Assembly: GCA_038237225.1 (NCBI GenBank)
Contig: JBBRYX010000003.1
Location: forward strand, 1-64,000
Source: DASVUC01 sp038237225
Lineage (GTDB): Bacteria; Planctomycetota; Phycisphaerae; Tepidisphaerales; Tepidisphaeraceae
Direction of reading: 5' to 3'
Length of the DNA stretch: 64,000 bases
Below, piece after piece: positions 43,900-51,773 of this stretch (its first letter is position 1; every line of letters begins with the position of its first letter). The notes beneath the pieces were generated by a model. That model saw only the letters and a program-made list of their open reading frames with translations. It did not search any database and was not told where the DNA came from. A program made the position numbers and the translations under genes.

Positions 43900-44577
43900 A
43901 TGATCCAGAACCTCGACTTCCTTCGCGGCAAGTTCCTCGTCTTCGACGGCAACGAAGGCTGCGGAAAATCCACGCAGGCGCGGCGGCTGCGCCAGCACCT
44001 TGAAAGCCTCGACATTCCCGTGCTGGCGGTTCATGATCCGGGTGCAACGCGCATCGGCGAGCACATTCGCAAGCTGCTGCTCGATCCCGAAAACACGGAC
44101 ATGGGCATGCGATGCGAGATGCTGCTCTACATGGCATCACGCGCCCAGATGATGAGCGAAAGCATCAAGCCGGCGCTGGAGAAAGGCTCATGTGTGATTT
44201 CAGATCGCTTCGTTTCGTCAACCCTCGCTTACCAGGTGAACGGCGAGGGTTTGACGTATGAGGAAATCAAGGCGGTGGCGGATGTGGCAATCCAGAAGCG
44301 GTGGCCGGACATGACCTTGATTTTCGATCTTGCGGTGGAAGCGTCGTGGGCGCGCGTGCGGCCGAAATTTTCGCTGTTTCCTGATGACCCGAATGCCGGC
44401 ATGGATCTGGATCGAATCGAACAACGTTCGCGCGATTATCACGAGCAGGTGCGGCAGAATTATCTGAAGCAGGCGCGGCGCGAGCCCGAGCGTTATCGGA
44501 TTGTGCAGGCGGATCGGCCGGTGGCGGCGGTGCATGAGGATGTTCTGAAGATTGTGCAGCAGCTCGCGGGGCAATAA
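43900..44577 (+). CDS. tmk: Thymidylate kinase
   Basis: 225 residues: FLVFDGNEGCGKSTQARRLRQHL (P-loop), the HDPGATRIGEHIRKLLLD segment in the position of the usual RxPGGT (here HDPGAT), and DRFVSSTLAYQVNGEGL (DR-x motif). It makes dTDP from dTMP. The replacement of the arginine-bearing RxPGGT by HDPGAT is unusual but the fold is clear. The longer upstream frame is spurious. Convergent with the aminotransferase, 4 nt apart. Confidence 0.9.
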   Translation: MIQNLDFLRGKFLVFDGNEGCGKSTQARRLRQHLESLDIPVLAVHDPGATRIGEHIRKLLLDPENTDMGMRCEMLLYMASRAQMMSESIKPALEKGSCVISDRFVSSTLAYQVNGEGLTYEEIKAVADVAIQKRWPDMTLIFDLAVEASWARVRPKFSLFPDDPNAGMDLDRIEQRSRDYHEQVRQNYLKQARREPERYRIVQADRPVAAVHEDVLKIVQQLAGQ

Positions 44578-44581
44578 CGCT

Positions 44582-45682
44582 TCATTGAATGATGGTCTTC
44601 AGCGCGGCGGTGACGCGGTCGGCGTTTTCGATGGTGGCGCCGTGGCCCATGAGCCCGATGCGCCACGCTTTGCCCTTGAAGGCGCCGAGGCCGCCGCCGA
44701 TTTCGATGTTGTGTTCTTCGAGCAGACGCTTGCGTGTGGGGAGGTCTTCGATGCCATCCGGGATTCTCACCGCGTTGAGCATGGGTAGGTGGTGGCCCTC
44801 CTGGCTGACGTAATCGATGCCGAGGGTGTTGAGGTTCGCGCGCAGTCGCTCGTGGGCTTTGCGGTGGCGGGCGAAACGAGGTTCCAAACCCTCTTCGAGG
44901 ACGATGGTCAGCGCCTCGTGCAGGCCATAGAGCATGTTGATCGGCGCGGTGTGGTGGTAGGCGCGTTCTTGGCCCCAATACTGCCGGACCATCGTGAGAT
45001 CGAGATACCAGCTCTGAACTTTCTGCTTGCGCTGTTCCAGCCGCTGGGTCGCCCGCGGCGACATCGTCACGGGTGATAAACCCGGCGGACAGGCAAGGCA
45101 TTTTTGCGTTCCCGAATACGCCGCATCCACTTCCCACTTGTCGATTTCCACCGGAACTCCGCCAAGGCTGGTTACGCAGTCGAGCAGGAAGAGGGAGCCT
45201 AGTCGATGTAGGGCGGCACCAAGCCGATCGACCGGTTGATGGGCGCCGGTGGACGTTTCGGCATGCACAATCGCGACCGCGCGCGGACGGATTCGCTCGG
45301 CCGCTTCAATGACCGTATCCTGATCAAACACCGTTCCCCACGGCGCCTCGATCGTATGCACCTCCGCGCCGCAGCGCTCGGCGACATCTTTCATGCGTTG
45401 TCCGAATACGCCGTTGATGCAGATGAGCGCGCGGTCGCCGGGCTCGATCAAATTGGCGAAGATGGTCTCCATTCCCGCCGATCCGGTGCCGCTGATGGCG
45501 AGCGTCATTTCGTTTTGTGTGCGGAAAATTTGTTTGAGCATCGAGCGGATTTCGTCCATGAGCCGGAGAAAAACAGGATCGAGATGGCCGATGGTGGGTT
45601 TTGCGAGCGCGTCGAGGATCCGCTGCGGAACTGGGGAGGGACCGGGGCCGAGGAGCAGGCGGTTTGGGATCGGAAGGGTCAT
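44582..45682 (-). CDS. Class V aminotransferase (alanine-glyoxylate / serine-pyruvate type)
   Basis: 366 residues: LLLGPGPSPVPQRILDALAKPTIGHLDP is the alanine-glyoxylate aminotransferase start, SGTGSAGMET binds PLP, FLLDCVTSLGGVPVEID holds the PLP Asp, and Lys 194 in YSGTQKCLACPPG forms the Schiff base. Likely makes glycine from glyoxylate or hydroxypyruvate from serine. A stand-alone gene, divergent from a toxin-antitoxin remnant. Confidence 0.92.
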   Translation of the reverse strand: MTLPIPNRLLLGPGPSPVPQRILDALAKPTIGHLDPVFLRLMDEIRSMLKQIFRTQNEMTLAISGTGSAGMETIFANLIEPGDRALICINGVFGQRMKDVAERCGAEVHTIEAPWGTVFDQDTVIEAAERIRPRAVAIVHAETSTGAHQPVDRLGAALHRLGSLFLLDCVTSLGGVPVEIDKWEVDAAYSGTQKCLACPPGLSPVTMSPRATQRLEQRKQKVQSWYLDLTMVRQYWGQERAYHHTAPINMLYGLHEALTIVLEEGLEPRFARHRKAHERLRANLNTLGIDYVSQEGHHLPMLNAVRIPDGIEDLPTRKRLLEEHNIEIGGGLGAFKGKAWRIGLMGHGATIENADRVTAALKTIIQ

Positions 45683-45738
45683 TCAGTGAAAGTACCGGCG
45701 AGTGCAGGGGAGTCAACCGGAGGGGGATCCATGATATC

Positions 45739-46017
45739 ATGAGAATCATGACGCGATTAGAAATATTGTTGGCGGAAGACGTGAAGGCCGCCGCGGATTC
45801 GCAGGCGGCTGAACGCGGTTACACAGACGCCAGGTCTTATGTGGAATCTCTGGTGAGTACCGAGATCGAAGGAAGACGCGCGAAAGCGGCCTTGGAGACT
45901 AAGCTCGTGGAAGCCCTAGACTCACCCGCTCGCGAGATGGGGCCTGCTGACTGGGCAGAGATGCGTCGCAAGTTTGAAGAGCGGCATGCCGGGAAGCAAA
46001 GCCAATGGGCCGACTGA
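45739..46017 (+). CDS. parD: ParD-like antitoxin
   Basis: 92 residues starting MRIMTRLEILLAEDVKAAADSQAAERGY, a ribbon-helix-helix-type N-terminus, then a helical tail with MGPADWAEMRRKFEERHAGKQSQ, as in ParD-type antitoxins. A second start, MTRLEIL, is at 45748. It overlaps the broken toxin gene by 13 nt, the normal ParDE layout. A long upstream frame is spurious. Confidence 0.82.
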   Translation: MRIMTRLEILLAEDVKAAADSQAAERGYTDARSYVESLVSTEIEGRRAKAALETKLVEALDSPAREMGPADWAEMRRKFEERHAGKQSQWAD

Positions 46018-46320
46018 TTCTTCGCGATCCTGCTTTCGATGACATCAATGATATTGCCGATTACATTGCCAAGGACAACATCGGCGCTGCGCGGCGAGGG
46101 TATGAGGCGGTGGAGCGTGCGCTTGACTACTTACGCGACCTGCCGGGGATGGGACCGTTGCGACAGTTTGAATCCTCGAAGCTTAAGGATCTGAGGTCTT
46201 GGCCAGTGACAGGTTATTAGAATTACCTGGTGATCTACTGTGCCATCAATGGCGGCATTGATGTCTTGCACGTGCTGCATGGGGCGAGAGAAATGGAAAG
46301 CATCCTTGGAACGAAGTTTA
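46005..46320 (+). pseudogene. parE: ParE-like toxin broken by a TAG stop
   Basis: The frame reads GRLILRDPAFDDINDIADYIA ... LKDLRSWPVTGY, then TAG at 46218-46220, then continues in the same frame with NYLVIYCAINGGIDVLHVLHGAREMESIL. Together this is a whole RelE/ParE toxin (about 100 residues), where the stop replaces the Glu usual in GF-E-NYL, a one-base GAG to TAG change. The remaining part has no stop before it runs into the opposite DUF1501 gene. The antitoxin gene upstream looks intact. 46320 is an approximate end. Confidence 0.82.
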
Positions 46321-46322
46321 TC

Positions 46323-47753
46323 TTAGGCGAACAATTCCATCCGCGGCTTCCCTTTGCCGTCGCTGGTGACGTAGAAGGGGCGTTGCTCGACGTTGTAGTT
46401 GAGATCGGGGGCGATCCCGATGGCGCGATAGATGGTGGCGTGCAGGTCTTCGATGGTGATGCGATCTTTGATCGTGGTGCAGGGTCGTTCGGGGGCGGTT
46501 TCGCCGTAGAGGTGGGCTTTCTTGAATCCGCCGCCGACGAGGAGGACGGAGCCGGCGCCGGTGAAGTGGCGGTGCATGCCGTAGTGTGCGGTTTCGGTGA
46601 TCAGATCGGGGACGACGACCTGGTCGGGGACTTTCAATTCGGGTTTTCCTTCGAGCATCAGGTCGCGTGAGAACTCGCTGGCGAGGACGATGAGCGTGCG
46701 ATCGAGGTGGCCGCTCTTTTCGAGGTCGAGAATGAGCTGCGCGATCGGGCGATCGATCTGCTTCTTCATGTCGACGAGAACCTTGTGCCCGTCGGCGTGG
46801 GTGTCCCAGTTCAGGAAGGGGATGTATTCGGTTGTCACCTCGATAAATCGCGCGCCGGCTTGTGTGAGTCGCTTGGCGAGAAGGCAACCGAGACCGAATC
46901 GACCGGTGTTGTAACCGTCGTAGGTTTCCTTCGGCTCGAGCGAGAGATCAAAAGCTTTGGCGGAGGGATCGTTGAGCAGGCGGTGGGCCTGATCGATCGA
47001 GCGAAGCAGCGATTCCTTCTGGTAATCGCCGGCTACATCCGCCAGCGGCGAATTTTTGACGAGGTCTTTGTAGAATTTCTCGCGATTCTGGAAACGGGTG
47101 GGCGACATTCCCTTAGGCGGGCGCACGGCATCCATCGCCTGCGCGGGCTCAGGGATAAAGAAGGGGCCGTACTCGGAGCCGAGGAAGCCGGCAGTGTGAA
47201 ACGCTTTCAGTTCTTCGCCTTCGCCGAGGTCAAGGCGCTGCCCGATATCGATGAACGCGGGGATGACGGGGTTGTTGGGTCCGACGGCCTTGGCGATCCA
47301 CCCGCCCATGTGCGGCGCGGCCACGGTCTGAGGCGGCGCGTAACCGGTATGCCAGTGATATTGATGTCGCGAGTGGAGGATCTTGCCGAGGTCCCCGACA
47401 GTGTGGGATCGGATGAGCGTTCCGCGATCCATCACCTTGGCCATGTTCTCAAGGCCCGCGCTGATCTTGATGTTGTCGACAACGGTATCGATCGAAGGGA
47501 AAGTCGAGAGGACTTTTTCCGAAGCGAGACCCTTCTCGTAGGGGTTATAACGCTTGGGGTCGAAGGTCTCGGTGTGGGCCATGCCGCCGCCCATCCAGAG
47601 CAGGATGATGGTGTCGGCGGTGCGGTGGATCTTCTCGGCATGCGGCGATGGCGCGGCGAAGGCGCGCGGTGCACCCGCCGCGAGAGCGGCAAGCGTGGCC
47701 GCGCTCGCGGTTTTCAGGAAATCGCGACGGCTAACGGATCTCAGATCGAGCAT
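46323..47753 (-). CDS. DUF1501 domain protein, Tat-exported
   Basis: 476 residues starting MLDLRSVSRRDFLKTASAA, a twin-arginine signal with an alanine-rich tail. The DUF1501 body (alkaline-phosphatase-like fold) shows IILLWMGGGMAHTETFDPKRY, HTGYAPPQTVAAPHMGGW, GRFGLGCLLAKRLTQAGARFIEV, HADGHKVLVDMKKQID and a late HATIYRAIGI. In planctomycetes this gene is normally next to a PSD1 cytochrome gene; here that partner is 4 kb away at 51773-54283 with sigma genes between. Function still unknown. Confidence 0.92.
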   Translation of the reverse strand: MLDLRSVSRRDFLKTASAATLAALAAGAPRAFAAPSPHAEKIHRTADTIILLWMGGGMAHTETFDPKRYNPYEKGLASEKVLSTFPSIDTVVDNIKISAGLENMAKVMDRGTLIRSHTVGDLGKILHSRHQYHWHTGYAPPQTVAAPHMGGWIAKAVGPNNPVIPAFIDIGQRLDLGEGEELKAFHTAGFLGSEYGPFFIPEPAQAMDAVRPPKGMSPTRFQNREKFYKDLVKNSPLADVAGDYQKESLLRSIDQAHRLLNDPSAKAFDLSLEPKETYDGYNTGRFGLGCLLAKRLTQAGARFIEVTTEYIPFLNWDTHADGHKVLVDMKKQIDRPIAQLILDLEKSGHLDRTLIVLASEFSRDLMLEGKPELKVPDQVVVPDLITETAHYGMHRHFTGAGSVLLVGGGFKKAHLYGETAPERPCTTIKDRITIEDLHATIYRAIGIAPDLNYNVEQRPFYVTSDGKGKPRMELFA

Positions 47754-47871
47754 CTTCGTCCAACGTAAAACGGGCGGTCCCGGTTCGTCCCCACAAGGTA
47801 ATGTAGCAGAATGGGCGGCGTGTGTTGAGCGAGACCGTAAGTCCTGTTCCGAAAATTACTTGTGGAGACAA

Positions 47872-47902
47872 GGGAAACTTGTCCGGTTTGGGCTGCCGTG
47901 TT
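47872..47902 (+). promoter_or_regulatory. Shared upstream block of the sigma fusion gene
   Basis: GGGAAAC-TTGTCCGGTTT-GGGC-TGCCG lies 18 nt before the ATG at 47920. A matching block (GGGAAAAATCTGTCCG, TTTCG, TGCCG) lies at 50855-50881 before the paralogue. It may be the promoter or self-regulation site of these ECF genes; this rests only on the similarity of the two copies. Confidence 0.4.
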
Positions 47903-47919
47903 CATTTAGGGTCGCTGTG

Positions 47920-50844
47920 ATGCGAAGCGATGACCAACTTCTGGCGGATTATGTGACGGGCCGATCCGAAGGCGCGTTTGCGGAAATCTATCGGCGGCAC
48001 GCGGGGTGGGTTCTTGCCGTGGCGCGGCGGCAGGTGACGAACGAGGAGTTGGCGAAGGACGTCACGCAGGCGGTGTTTCTGCTGCTCGCGCAGCGGGCCT
48101 CAAAAATTCGTTCCGGGACGGCGCTGGGGGCGTGGCTTTTTACCAGCACTCGACTCACATCGAAAGCGGCGCTTCGAGTCGAAGCCCGGCGGAAACGTCG
48201 CGAGCGGGAGGTGGGGATGACACAGCGAACCTTCAACGAAAGCGACAGCATCTGGCCGCAGCTTGCGGGGTCGCTGGATGAGTTGGTGGACAAGCTGCGC
48301 CCGACGGACCGAGATGCGATCCTGCTTCGGTTCTATCAACAAAAAACACATGAACAGGTGGGTATGGCGATGGGAACGAGTTCAGAAGCCGCGCGCAAGC
48401 GAGTCGATCGAGCGCTGACGCAATTGCAGGGGCTCTTTGCGCGAAGAGGTGTTGTGCTGAGCACCGCGGGGATCGGGGATGCACTGGTGCGCACGGGTGG
48501 AGAGAGTGGGAGCACGGGTGCCGCTTCGACTGCGCTCGTGGGAGAATTGCTTCGAAATGGAGCCATTGGCGGCACCCGTCGAGCGGGGCAGATTGTCAGT
48601 TCGGTGAAGCTGGCGCTGCTCACGACGAAGATCGCGGCGACGCTGGCTGCGGTTGCGATCATCGGGGGGAGCATCGGGGCAGGGACGAAGCTAATGGGAG
48701 GGACTTCGAGTCGAACTTCGTCCGCAACTGTTGCCCATTCGGCGCCAGCCGCGCGACCGGCATCTCCGGTCGTCGCAGTCGCCGCGGTTCCCGTTCCTTC
48801 CATCGACGCTCCGGGTACAAAACCGGACGTCCCTCCGGTGCTGCGAACGCAGCCTGTCGCGTCGCCGGCGGTGAATCAAGATGAGATCCACATCAAGGGC
48901 ATTGTTCTGGATCCACAAGGCAAACCCGTTGCCGGCGCCAAGGTTCGCGCGCCGAACCCGATCCAATCCGGATTCCTCGCGGGCACCTCGAGCGGTGGCG
49001 ACGGCCGATTCGAATTCGCCTACCGCAAGTCGCAGGCTTCCTCGTGGGCGGTCGGAGAACTGCCCGCGGAGTACCGATGGAAAGAGGTGAAGGTCGCCGC
49101 GGCCGCTGAGGGCTTCGGCTTGATCTGGAAAGGCTGGGATCAGGTTGACGAGAAGGGGGATCTGGTTCTTCAACTTGTGGCCGACAACGCGCCGATTGAG
49201 GGACGAATTGTCGATGCATCCGGCAAGCCCGCCGCAGGCGCGAAGATCAGCATTTTTCAGATCCAGAACTGGATTGATGGCGGGGGTGAGAGCGTGCCGG
49301 AGAGTTTCAAAAAGGACATGCGCGGCAGAATTCTCTGGGGCGCGGCCCCGCTCCTCGGCCTGCCGGATGAAATCCTCACTGAGGCGATGGGTCGATTCAC
49401 CATCAAGGGCCTTGGAAGCGATCGCAAAATCTATCTTGGCGTTACGGGTCCAACCGTTGCCGCCACCGAACTTGAAGTAATCACGCGTTATGTGCCGACG
49501 TCAAAGCGCTATATGGATGATCTGTCGATGGCGGAGAAGCGCGAGTTCACGGTGTTCGGCGCGAAGTTCGAATATCAAGCCCATGCCGCGCAGTCGGTTG
49601 TTGGCGCGGTGCGCGATGCGAAGACTCACCAGCCGGTCGCCGGCGTGAGGGTTCAGGAATCGCAGCGCGGCATCATCCAGTGGGTGATTCATGGCAAGCA
49701 GAGGATCGAGTCGGTCACCGATGCGCAAGGACACTACCGGCTCGACGCCTTCCCCGCGGTGAAGGGGAATGAGATCCTTGCCATTCCCAGGGATGATCAG
49801 CCTTACCTGATGCGGGGCATGAAGGTTCCGGTTTCAAAGGATGGGCAGCCGGTGACGCTGGATATGGAGCTTCATCGCGGCGTGTGGATTACCGGGAAGG
49901 TGACGGAGAAGGGAAGCAACGCTCCCATTGCCGGGCGGATGGAGTATTCGCCGTTTCTCTCGAACTCATTCTCGCAAGCACTGCCGGAATTTCATCAGAA
50001 GCAGCGGACGATGGACTGGGAGATCACGCGCTGGAGCACGAAGGCTGATGGGACGTACCGAATGGTGGGCATTCCGGGGCGGGCGATTGTGGCGATCTGG
50101 AGCATGAGTGATCGGTATCGCACGGGCCAGGGAGCGGATGTTATCAAGTCAGAAAACTGGATGAAGAACGGCCCCGACACCTATCACCCATTCAACATCG
50201 GGGACGGCATGACGGTGGTCAAGGAGATCGACGTTCCGCCAAACGCTCAAGAGTATCGCGTCGATCTGGAAGTTGATCCGGGACAGACGCTGGCGGCAAC
50301 GGTTGTCGACGATGAAGGAAAGCCATGCCCCGGTTGCTCGTATTCGGGCAACACGCCGCAGCCTTTCATGGTTTGGAAGGAGCAGGATGAGAGCCAGCAG
50401 AATCCGGCAACCTTCGACATCATCGGATTGAGCGAACGCGAAGAACGGCTGGTCACCGTCAGCAACGCGCCGCGCAAGCTCGGCAAGATCAGCCGGGTGA
50501 GTCTTGCGACTGCGAGCGACGGAAAAGTGACGATCAAGCTGGACAAGCTCACCAGCGTGACCGGCCGACTGCTGGACGAGGAGGGAAAAGCTCTGGCCGG
50601 CGTCGCGATCGAAACGACCCTGGGCAAGGGAACGCCTGATTATTTGGCCGCTAAAACCGACAACCAGGGTCGCTTTACCTGCACCCTAATCCCCGGCGGC
50701 GAGTACTCTATTGGAGCCCGCAGCAGCGCCTTGGCCAATCGGGTGGAAACCGTGTCAGCGAAGCTCAATCCTAAACCCGCAGAGCAGATTCACCTCGGTG
50801 ACCTCAAGTTCAATAGGGAGAAAGACATGAGCGCTAAACCGTAA
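47920..50844 (+). CDS. ECF sigma factor fused to a transmembrane segment and carboxypeptidase-regulatory-like repeats
   Basis: 974 residues. Residues 1-175 are an ECF-type sigma-70: region 2 (DQLLADYVTGRSEGAFAEIYRRHAGWVLAVARRQV, ELAKDVTQAVFLLLAQ) and region 4 (LRPTDRDAILLRFYQQ ... SEAARKRVDRAL). A single hydrophobic helix near 235-255 follows, then a Pro/Ala linker and at least five CarboxypepD_reg/Cna-B-like beta repeats (IVLDPQGKPVAGAKV, IVDASGKPAAGAKI, VVDDEGKPCPGC, LLDEEGKALAGVAI). The sigma part would be cytoplasmic and the repeats outside, giving a membrane-tethered regulator; how sigma is released is unknown. Longer upstream frame spurious. Confidence 0.85.
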   Translation: MRSDDQLLADYVTGRSEGAFAEIYRRHAGWVLAVARRQVTNEELAKDVTQAVFLLLAQRASKIRSGTALGAWLFTSTRLTSKAALRVEARRKRREREVGMTQRTFNESDSIWPQLAGSLDELVDKLRPTDRDAILLRFYQQKTHEQVGMAMGTSSEAARKRVDRALTQLQGLFARRGVVLSTAGIGDALVRTGGESGSTGAASTALVGELLRNGAIGGTRRAGQIVSSVKLALLTTKIAATLAAVAIIGGSIGAGTKLMGGTSSRTSSATVAHSAPAARPASPVVAVAAVPVPSIDAPGTKPDVPPVLRTQPVASPAVNQDEIHIKGIVLDPQGKPVAGAKVRAPNPIQSGFLAGTSSGGDGRFEFAYRKSQASSWAVGELPAEYRWKEVKVAAAAEGFGLIWKGWDQVDEKGDLVLQLVADNAPIEGRIVDASGKPAAGAKISIFQIQNWIDGGGESVPESFKKDMRGRILWGAAPLLGLPDEILTEAMGRFTIKGLGSDRKIYLGVTGPTVAATELEVITRYVPTSKRYMDDLSMAEKREFTVFGAKFEYQAHAAQSVVGAVRDAKTHQPVAGVRVQESQRGIIQWVIHGKQRIESVTDAQGHYRLDAFPAVKGNEILAIPRDDQPYLMRGMKVPVSKDGQPVTLDMELHRGVWITGKVTEKGSNAPIAGRMEYSPFLSNSFSQALPEFHQKQRTMDWEITRWSTKADGTYRMVGIPGRAIVAIWSMSDRYRTGQGADVIKSENWMKNGPDTYHPFNIGDGMTVVKEIDVPPNAQEYRVDLEVDPGQTLAATVVDDEGKPCPGCSYSGNTPQPFMVWKEQDESQQNPATFDIIGLSEREERLVTVSNAPRKLGKISRVSLATASDGKVTIKLDKLTSVTGRLLDEEGKALAGVAIETTLGKGTPDYLAAKTDNQGRFTCTLIPGGEYSIGARSSALANRVETVSAKLNPKPAEQIHLGDLKFNREKDMSAKP

Positions 50845-50854
50845 ACGGCTGGTT

Positions 50855-50881
50855 GGGAAAAATCTGTCCGTTTCGTGCCGC
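50855..50881 (+). promoter_or_regulatory. Shared upstream block of the broken sigma paralogue
   Basis: GGGAAAAATCTGTCCGTTTC then GTGCCG, 20 nt before the ATG at 50901; matches the block at 47872-47902 upstream of the intact sigma fusion. Confidence 0.4.
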
Positions 50882-50900
50882 AACAGCGGATTATGTGGAG

Positions 50901-51632
50901 ATGTCACTCCCCGATGCCCAGCTTCTGCAGGACTACACCAAGGGGTCAGAGCAGGCCTTTGCCGAGCTTTATACCCGTCACGCCAAGTGGGTGCTGGCGG
51001 TGGCGCGGCGGGAGGTGAGGGATTCGGAGCTGGCGAAGGATGTGGCGCAGGCGGTTTTCAGACTTCTCGCACGCAAAGCGGGATCGATCAAAGTTTCATC
51101 CAGTCTCGGTCCGTGGCTTTTTGGGACGACGCGGCCTGACATCCAGGGCGGCTCTGCGTATGGAAGATCGCCAGAAGCGCCTGGCTCGGGAGGCGGCGAT
51201 GCGACCCAATCCCAAGGACGCGCGGGAAGACGTTTGGAAGCAGTTGTCGGGCGATCTGGACGATCTGGTCGACACGCTTCGGGCGCGAGACCGCGAGGCG
51301 ATTCTACTTCGATTTTATGAGCATAAGTCGCATGAGGAGATTGGGTCGGCACTTGGGTTGACGAAAGAAGCGGCGCGCAAGCGGGTGGATCGGGCGCTTC
51401 TGCAACTTCAGGGATTGTTCGCGAGCGTGGGATCTTCGCCAAGTGCGCCGGCGAGTTCGGTGGCAAGCGTCACGTCTAGTGAAGTGAAGCCGGGGTGAAA
51501 GACCAACACGACCTCGTGAAGCGGGACTTAAATGTGGCTGCCGGGGCGACGCGTGACTTGGGGGATGTGAAGGTCCGGACGCAGACGAAGCCGAAGATAG
51601 CGGTTCAGGGGAAGGGGCCACGAAATAAGTGA
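50901..51632 (+). pseudogene. Decayed ECF sigma fusion paralogue (frameshift and internal deletion)
   Basis: Frame 1 from MSLPDAQLLQDYTKGSEQAF encodes sigma region 2 up to LGPWLFGTTR, then one extra base near 51133-51136 shifts it. The rest continues in the next frame: LTSRAALRMEDRQKRLARE, DTLRARDREAILLRFYEHKSH and ARKRVDRALLQLQGLFASVG, ending with a stop at 51498. Immediately downstream a third frame (51495-51632) reads VKDQHDLVKRDLNVAAGATRD, like the C-terminal end of the intact sigma fusion (KLNPKPAEQIHLGDLKF). So the membrane and repeat part seems lost by deletion. A sequencing error could explain the shift alone. Confidence 0.78.
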
Positions 51633-51640
51633 CACGAAAC

Positions 51641-51705
51641 AAGTGAGAGGGATCGCGAACAGGGCGAGCGGGTGAGAATGTTCTCACCCGCCCTCTCACT
51701 TTTTG
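51641..51705 (+). terminator. Nested intrinsic terminator
   Basis: Outer 11-bp arms AAGTGAGAGGG (51641-51651) and CCCTCTCACTT (51691-51701), and an inner perfect 11-bp hairpin GCGGGTGAGAA-TG-TTCTCACCCGC (51668-51691). They are followed by TTTTT (51700-51704). The two can fold alternately because one base is shared. It ends transcripts of the sigma region on the plus strand. Confidence 0.8.
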
Positions 51706-51711
51706 TGCAAT

Positions 51712-51773
51712 GTGCCACGGGCGACCCGCCCGTGTTTTTCATTGGGAGGATATGGGCAAGATGCCCATGCCAC
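51712..51773. repeat. Family A palindromic repeat, mixed copy
   Basis: Left arm GTGCCACGGGCGACCCGCCC and right arm ATATGGGCAAGATGCCCATGCCAC; the two arms are from different variants, so the copy is not a perfect palindrome. It lies between the terminator and the end of the PSD1 gene. Confidence 0.8.

Noticed and set aside
47554..47919. 5' extension of the sigma fusion frame
   Set aside because: Antisense to the DUF1501 gene start; the ECF N-terminus begins at 47920.
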